Position numbers and translations under genes: made by a program
The notes under the pieces: model-generated
Told to the model about the DNA's origin: nothing
The model's input: the letters and a program-made list of their open reading frames with translations, nothing else
The model's database searches: none
Assembly: GCA_002712285.1 (NCBI GenBank)
Contig: PATC01000022.1
Location: 1-38,226, forward strand
Reading direction: 5' to 3'
Length of the DNA stretch: 38,226 bases
Source of the DNA: Methanobacteriota archaeon
GTDB taxonomy: Archaea > Thermoplasmatota > Poseidoniia > Poseidoniales > Thalassarchaeaceae
Part shown: positions 16,401-25,400 of the stretch, one piece after another
Layout: each line of letters opens with the position of its first letter
How positions within the stretch are numbered: position 1 is the stretch's first letter

Positions 16401-19400
16401 CATCCTCCGCGAAGAGCATGAAGTCAGCCTGGAATGGTAGGTTGTGTGTAACATACCAATTGTCGCCAGTGGCACTTCCACCTGGAACGGTGTCTAGGTA
16501 GATCATTCCGTCAGATGCGGTGAAGGTAACACCAACAAGTCCTACGTAGAGGTTCGTAGCATCCCAAGTGATTCTCATCTCGCCACCAGAAGTGATGTTC
16601 TTGGCTACTGAACCTGGCATCATATCGTCAGCGATATTGGTCTCTGCGGTGTAGTCACCAAACCAATCAGCTAGGTCACCATCGGTCTGAATCACAGATC
16701 CAGCACGAGTGCGCCATGATGGGCTGACATACTCAGCACGAGAATGGGCCTCAAGAGGCACTTGTCCGCCAGTGAGAGTGTTGTAGTCCTCGTTAGATCG
16801 GATTGTCAGTGCCACATCAGAGGCGGGCTGGCCCATGTGGGTAACATCGAGATCTAGGAGGTTAGCTTCGTGGATGATTGCGCTGCTTGAAACACTCAAT
16901 TTGGTTGAGTCAAGCACACCATTTCCAACGCTGGTTACTGTGCTGAAAGCACCTGCATCAATCTGGACATTGGTGCTAGTCCAGGTCATGTTCTCAATCG
17001 AACCAGATGCAGTGTTGATTGTCTTCAACGTGGTGTCAGACGTACTAGTTCCTCCGTTCCATCGGAATTCCTTGTGCTTGTCAGTTAGGAGTCCAACATC
17101 ACCATCTGTGCTTAGATCTGTTAGGTCAAGGTCGTGTAGACCGCTGCTGGACGCAGAACTGATTCCAATACCATTGGTATCAGACACGTCGACAGTAGCA
17201 CCATTCACAATGATATCAACATCTTCTGCATCTACACCGTATCCATCTGCTACAATGAGCACGCCGCTACTGCTTCGTGCTTGAGATGTTCCACCAAGGT
17301 ATAGATCTCCACCCTCCATCTGGATTCCAGTTCCGAATCCGCTGATAGTAGTGTTCGAGAATGAAATGTCGTCGTTCGAACCAGCAACATTCACACCGAT
17401 GGAAGCAAGGCTTGGACCGGAACTTGTCGTTACAGTCACCGTGCCATACATGTCCGGGTGAGCACTGCAGTGATACTCATACACACCAGTCGTAGTGAAG
17501 GTGTGCGCGAAATACGAACCGTTGTTCATGAGTCCACTGTCCCAGACCGGTGAACCGGACGTGTTCTCTGTGGTACTGTGTTGGTAGTTGTTCGGATCCG
17601 AATTGTATTGAGTAGCATGCCATCGGACTGTATCACCAACTGAAATCGTGATGTTCTGCGGTGAGAATGCAGATGCACGAATCTGAACAGTGTGGACGCG
17701 AGCAGCTGCTCCACCGAGACTGGTGAATGAACTGCCTTCGTCGACGACTGTGCAGCCGTCAGTCACTAGAGCGTTAGAGATAGTCGAGACATCGTTGCCA
17801 CCCATGTTGATGGTTGAAGTCGTTCCACAGTTGTCTACATTGATCCCAACAGCGCTCGTTGGCGTTCGGCCACTGGTGAACGAAATTGTGTTGTCCATGA
17901 TGTCAACATCGTTGCTACCACGGACTCCGTAAACAGCAATACCACCGTCAGCATCAATCAATTCGTTGTCGGTGATGGTTCCATGACCACTCTGGACATA
18001 GATACCAGCGTTAGATGCGCTGCTAACACCACGAATGGTGTTCCCATCGATGTCCCACTGCTTTCCACTGCGAGAGTAAATCGGGTTCTCAGCAAGAATA
18101 TCGTTATCGACGATATCAATGGAGTTAGTCGTTGCATCCTGGATGTAGACACCATACGTTGGGATTGTAGATCCAGTGTAGGTGTTGTCCTCGATTAGGA
18201 TATCATCCGCCTTGGTGTTCAGGTATGCCCAGAAACCAAGTGATGTAGTGTCGACGAAGGTGTTACCTCTGACAATCATGTCATCGGTACCAGTTCCACT
18301 GTAGTAGGTCGAGTAAGCGTAGTAGTTGTATGGAATCATTACACCAGCCTGACAATCGTAGAACACGTTGTTCTCGATAAGAACATCGTCAATTCCTGCT
18401 GTTGAAACACAGACGTCGTTGTATTCAACTGAGCTGCCACTGGGTGGTACGCGATAGTGAGATACTGTGCTGTTCGTGAGAACGAACTCCGCAGGAGCAC
18501 CGTAGTAACCACGGCCAGAAGCCATTGTCGCAATTCCAACTAGGTCAGAGTTATTCACATTCCATCCAGCGTGATTGTAAGTTCCGGAGTTACCCAACCT
18601 GTATGCATGTGAACGGTCACCGTTATCCTCTCCAACAGAGATGACTGTGGTGTTGTCCATGTTAATCACCTGAGTGTAAGGATACTCCATTCGGATGTCA
18701 CCGACTCCGTTATATCCGCCAGTTACGAAGATTATGGAGTTGTTGAAATATGCAGGGTTAGCGCTATCCATGTAGTTGTAAGCGTGATCCATTAGGATGA
18801 CCTTGTCATTCTGCTCCCCAGCCATAGCATAGTATGCGTCGTATTGGGTGAGTGATCCTACTGTGGCTGTACTTCCATAGCCGACGTTCGAACAAGAACG
18901 CAAGTTGTTGTAAGAACTAGACGTGTATCGGTAACACACGTGGGCGTCAATCGACTCTACCATGTCTATGGTGTCAGCATTCGTTGGAACGTCTGCTAGA
19001 GTGACAGTCTCCATGATGTATCGGAAGTCACGTGAACTACTGGTATATTCATTGACATGCACGCCAGCTAGAGTCATTCCTGCGAGGTTCTTCGATTGAT
19101 GTCCAGAGTAGTCGACAGTGTATGCTGTGAACTCCATGTCTTCCGCAACACCGGTTGAACCGGTCTTGGCAGTAGCCACGAGACGCATGTCTGCATCTAG
19201 GAGCTTCAGGTTAACATCTGGTGCTGCTGATGAGTCAGCTTCCAGTGTTACGTCATAGAGACGGTTTCTGGAGAATTCTCCAGCACCATTCACATTAACG
19301 GTCTGAGAAACTGCCTGATCGGTTATCGTACCCTCGACATACGTCACGGTGCCCGCGCCGATTGTCATATCATCGGTGTTATCCTGGAAGGTTGAATCCA

Positions 19401-22400
19401 ACATGCGGACATCTCCAGATCCTGCGTGGTTCATTCCTACTGAAGAATCACGAACCATGAGGCTATCAAAGGCCCAATCAACCGAACTTGAACTCAGGAC
19501 ATTGATTCCTGAAGTTGCGGACTGAACAATTTCTCCTCCGAAGGTGAGGCCTGTAGAACCAGCTAGAACTAGACCACTTTGTGTCTGGTCATAGAGTTCC
19601 ATGTTCGTCATGGTAGTGCTGCCTGCACCGGAAGTGGTTAGGCGAACACCATACGCACCCTGTGTGACGTTGATATTATCGAATACCATGGCGTTGGAAC
19701 CATCAACGAGGATTCCTTCGTTAGCTGGTGCAGTGATGGTTACATCACTAATGCTTCCAGCCGCTCGTCCGCCACTGACTAGAATACCAGTATCTGAACC
19801 GGTAATCTGACCATTGTCAATCTGAGCAACGCCGAACTCGCGCGCCCACTGTCCCATTGTGGTGTGGTCTGTGCCTCCACGGTAGAGGAAGTCGAAACGG
19901 TCTTCGAAGTAGTTGTTCCTGTTGTGGTATACGTCGACCTTCAAGGTAACCGAATCATAGTTTGAAGCAGGGGTAGATACTGGTGGGAATTCGACTCTGA
20001 AACCAGCCGGGTTAGGGGTTCCGTAGCGGTATGCGTAATCCATACAGGAACCGTATGACCCCCACATTCCACGGTTTGAGTCAGGGGATTGAGGATACCA
20101 GCTTGGCCAGTATGCACCCCACCAGTGACGAGGGTAGTAGTTCGTGCTCTGAGTCAAACCATCTGCAGAGTTGACCCTGAATCCGAAGTTCAGAGGCGGG
20201 TTGTTGCTCGATCCGTTCGCCTGAAGTTGGGATGGACCGTAGTTAATCATGTACCAATAATACGCATACTGGTAGGAACCACCAGGGTTGTTCTTGTAGC
20301 CGTATGCGTTACAGTCCCAGTGAGGAGGCTCGCCGTAATTTGAGGCTGAGTCCGTGTTGAGGGTCATTGGGTGACCGTAAGTAATCAAATCCTCATCGGA
20401 GCCGTCATTGTCCAAGTCAGAACCTGTGCCATCATCAACATAGATGCGCAGACGATCGTAAATCATGTAGTAGTAGCTTGTACTGTATGCGTAGTAGTGA
20501 GCATTACCACCAGCGTAGACAGAGTTGAATGCCATCTGAACTACATCGTCATCGTTAGCGAAACGTGTGATATCGATTTCATGAGTTACCCATCCAGACT
20601 GACCCTGTAGGAGAGGGGAACGGTAAATGGTCGGAAGACTCATTCCACCGTAGTTCTCCATACCAACGTCATTGTTAGCAAGAGTGAAGTCATCGATGGA
20701 TGGAGCCGCGCTCTTAACTACAATTCCAGTGGCTGCGTTCTCAACAGTGATATCGTCGATATCAGTTGACGCAGAGTTCTCAATATGGAGACCTACACCG
20801 GTGTTCTGATTGTTACTGATTCGAGCATCGTCTGTAATCAAAGTACCACCGTTGACCTTGATGGTAGCCATGTCAGCATTGCTCGCAAAGGAACCGAGTG
20901 CGTAGGAATTATTCTCCATACGCATTGTAGCGCCTTCACCAATTAGTAGACCGCTCATGGTAGTGGAATCGTGCTTCATATCGCGGATGAAACTGTGATC
21001 CATGTTGAACTCACCATTCTCGATGTTCATCGTCCAACCATAGAGGCTGGAAGTGCCACGGATGTATCCGTCAACGCCGCCTGATGCGACACCACCAGTA
21101 AGAAGCAGCTTTGCTCCATTACGTAGCGTGATTGTTGGACTGTTAGTAGCCGAACTGTTCACGCTGAACTTGGTTCCATTCAGGTGCAGATTACAGTTGT
21201 CTAGAACCAGGTTCGTAGATAGTGTAATGATCTGCAGAGTGTAGAGAGCATAACTCTCGCCATTAGCACCAATGTATGAGGACGTGTTTCCAGTTCCAGA
21301 ACCATCGTCGACATTCAAGAAATTACAATCCTTGGTTGGTCCGTTCCAATCCTGTGGATAAGCCTCGAGCATGAAGTCTGCTCGTTCGCCAACCTCCAAT
21401 GGGAGATCGTGGCTCTGATCGTTGTAGTTGGTAGTATACCATACATCAGCTGGTGTTGTGATGTTCTGACCTGCGCCTCCAGCGATGCTGAATGAGTGCT
21501 CAGTGTAAGAATCAGTGACGACAGTTCCAGAGGAAGAGTACTCCAATCGATCTGTAATCAACCAAGCCTCAGCGAGGCCGTTATTGGCGCCGCCAGCAGT
21601 ACGAACAGTACCAACAACTGCAACTTCATTCACCGTGCAAGCTCCTGTTGCTGCTACATCAGGACAAGTGCCACTTGAAGTGACAACGGTTGTCGTAACT
21701 GCGTGGTCAGCAACGTAGGTGTTAGCATTGTTGATGGTTCGGTATACTCCAACAGTTGCGGTCTCACCGACGAACAATTCACCAGTAGGATGACTGACTA
21801 ATGTTGGACAAGTGTTCTGTCCCTCATATCCATTGGTCGCTGTGACACAGTCATCGGTTCCATAGGTAATGTCAATCAATCGGACACTTCCTCCAGTGTG
21901 GGACTGTCCAATGTTTACGAAGTCAGAATCAATGTCAGATACAGCGATTGTTAGAATTGTGTTCTGTGCAAATGCTGCGCCATGAGTACTACCAGAGTAA
22001 TCAAAGTCGGCTTCCGAAATTGTCACCATGTTCGACGAAGAGGATGAACCACAGTTTGAGACGACACCGGTATTGTCAGTGTCGATTACGACTGCCTTAG
22101 CCTCGACGTTCCATCCGCATCCGTAAACACCGATATGAGCTCCATCGTAGTTGTTGACGAAGACCTTGCCAGAATCAGGAGAACTGCCTGCAAAGTGCAG
22201 ACCAGGAGCTGTTCCGGTTGTGGTGAACGCGACGTTATCAATCGAAGTCGGACGAGTCCTTTCCAGATACAACTGCGATTGGCTGCTACTGGTTCCAGTG
22301 ACATCAATGTCTTGGAATACAGCATCATCACCAGTTGGCCCCATTACCGTGTTCGAACCTGCAGGAATCACCGAGATGAAGCCCTCCATGCCAGTTCCTA

Positions 22401-25400
22401 CGATATCATCCATCGTAACGGAGTCAGTCGCTTGGGTGTATACTGCACGATAATACCCCTCAAGATCGAGGTTGTACGCGTAGAACGACGAACCAGAGGT
22501 ACTGGTTGGGTCGTGATATACTGCACCGTCAGGATTCCAGTTAGTTCCTGGGCGTCCAGCATCAGTTGCCAAATCAGGGATGGTAATCGAGACGTTGCTC
22601 AACCATAGGTCATCGAAGTCGACGCTAATACCGTTAGAACGGGCATCAGTGATGGTGACGTTCTCCATAGTTAGGGAACCACCGCTGGAACCAGGGTAGT
22701 TGACAATCGCGCCACCCCAATCATTCCAGTTTGTGTTACACTCATCCATTGTACCCCATCGGAGTTCAACAATCGAATCCTCAGGTAGATCCATACAAGC
22801 ATCAGCAGCTTCGCTGATACTGAATCCAGTCATCGTGAATGATGTTCCTTGACCACTGCCGTGACTAATCGCCTTACCGACATTGGTGAAGGTCATGTTC
22901 TCCATTAGGAAGTCACCCACATTACCGTTGTAGCGTGGAGCGTTACCATGAGCACTACCCGCACTGATTGCGACTGTCATGTTCTCGAAGTTCGCGAAAG
23001 TGAACTGGTGACGGTCCTCGGTGGTGTGCGTTCCAGTGGTTGCTGTGCAACCGTTCGTGAATGCCAAACCAAGTGCGTTAGCAGAGGTTGTTCCGAGATC
23101 TGTGAAATTCACAGGAAGATCCTCGGTTCCGTTCACCCAGAGCTTGTTACAAGCCCCATTGAACAAGATACCTTTGCCCTCTGCAATCTCAATAGTAACT
23201 CCGGACTCGATAGTCAAGTCAGCGTTGACGGTAACATAGTCACCATTCGCAGGATTAACCCGAATCGGACTCATCTCAAGATCCCAGATAGTATCCTGAT
23301 TAATGTCTGCAGAGACATCAGTTCCAGCACCATCGAATGGAATCACCTTAGATCTGATTGAACATTCGTTGTTACTTGAACCGCCATAGCAGTAGTAGGA
23401 TGCATAGTAACCCCACCATGGAGCAAGGTCAACGTTACGGACATAACTTCCAGTAGATGGTAGAGCAGGCATAGTGGAGCCCCAACCGTAGTACATCATC
23501 TGTGCAGAGTTGCTAGAGGAACTGGTTGAGAACTGCATTGCGCCGTGGCGAATCGCGTGAATCTTGTGGCTGCTGTTACCGCTGTAGGTTGTTCCGAAGT
23601 ATTCGAAATCGAAGCCTGCAGGTAGATCAATGGTCGTACTGCACTGGTTTCTGTAACTGCTCCAGTAGCGTGTGCAGTAGTAGGTGTAAGGACGACCGTT
23701 GGAAGAACCTGTCAACTCCTCGTCGTAGTTAAACAACTCAGTCATGCCAACTTGGAATGCCTCGTAACCGTGGTTGTTCCCATCGGTAGCGATACGGTAG
23801 TTGTCTGTCCAGCGAGAGGCTGTGAATCCAGACTGGTATCCACTGCCTCGGCCAAGAATGTCTTCACCAAGAGCGCCATTGGGCGACTGATAACCGACCT
23901 TCTCGTAATCGTAATACATGTTACTGGAAGTATCGTAGAGGAACTCGATCTCATTCGAGACGTCGTAGAGCTTAACTTGCCAGCTACACTTGTACTGAGA
24001 ACCGAATCCACAGTTCTGGTCATGCCACTCAATTGTCATGACCTTCGTTGGCGTAACCAAATCATACGAGAATGCAGAGGTGTTCACCATGTTACCGTTG
24101 TTATCACGTGCGTGAATGGTGTATTGGACCGAGTTGCCACGGGATGTGCCCGGGATAATTGCGGACCAATCACACTCTGTCATCTCACAGCTGGTGAATC
24201 CGCCTGAAGGCGTCATCGGAACTACAGTAGCGCTAGACCATGTCGTGGAACCGTTAACTGAATCCATTGTCTGATACCTAATGAACGGCCGGTAAAGGTC
24301 GCCGTTGGAATCCTGACCTGCAGTGATATTCAATCCGGTCGGAGGATCTCCTGCGTCACTCATTGTGAACTTGATTGTTCGACCATCTTCCGTGTATGAA
24401 TCCATCAGACCAGCGTGGTCAACAACAGGCGGGAAAGTGTCAGGTGTTGGGCGGATGTTACTAGCCTTAGACACGATGTTAGGTCCACCGGCCGCATTGA
24501 ATCGGGTGTCAGTGACACCTACGTTGAATCCATTGAACTTGTAGCTCGTAGAGAACCATGTAGTGCAGTAGGCAGGGTTACCGCGAACGAAGTAGAAGTA
24601 TCCGTTCGAACCAACACAAGCCATGTTCCTAGAGGTGCTCGACCAGTAGGTCGTTCCGTTCAATGGCAAGTCACCAAAGTAACCAGTGTAATCAGGAGGC
24701 ATTACAACTCGGACATATCCGTCGTCAGTGTTACCACTAGACAGAGTTGTCTGGGTGAGGCCACCTGAAACCACCTCATCAATGCCAGTCTGAGTGCCCA
24801 AACCAAGGACACCTAGGGAAGATGTGGTCGTATCCCAGTAGTACATTAGGTTCATTCCAGGACCGTCATCGGCCGCGAAGGTGAGACCTGGGATATTGGC
24901 GGACTTTGCTGTCACACTAGCAGAGGTGGTGTATGTATTGTAGCGAGAGCCTAGATACTTCGCATTCCACTGTAGACCGCTTGTCTTGAAACAAGACGCA
25001 GAACCAGTGCCACAATTGCTGGTATCGAGTTCAATCATGTATTCACGGTTGTTCTCCCACATTGTTACCTGGTAAGTGAAGAAATTTCGGGCCTGATAGT
25101 AGAAGTAGTTGCTCTGCTCGTTAACTGCAATCTGTGTCTTGCGCTGATCATGCGGAGCATCTTCCACATCCTGTACGAAGTAATTGTACGGACTTGAAGG
25201 AGGCGTGATTGAAGCAGGCGTTCCAGTTCCGCCGGATGGCGTCGTGCCTGTATTGGGGCCATTGTTTGGACCAGTTGTAGACAAGTCACGGTATGCCCAG
25301 AAGTATTCGACATAATCGCCGAGGTTCACAGCAGGAATCTGAGCCTTGAAGTTACACTTAGATCCTGCAAGGCAGGTGCCAATCGAGGTCGCGGCTACAG

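Noticed and set aside
17700-23300. DNA-level tandem repeats or a CRISPR-like array suggested by the repetitive protein
   Set aside because: The repetitiveness is at the protein-fold level (beta-helix rungs); no regularly spaced identical DNA units were seen.
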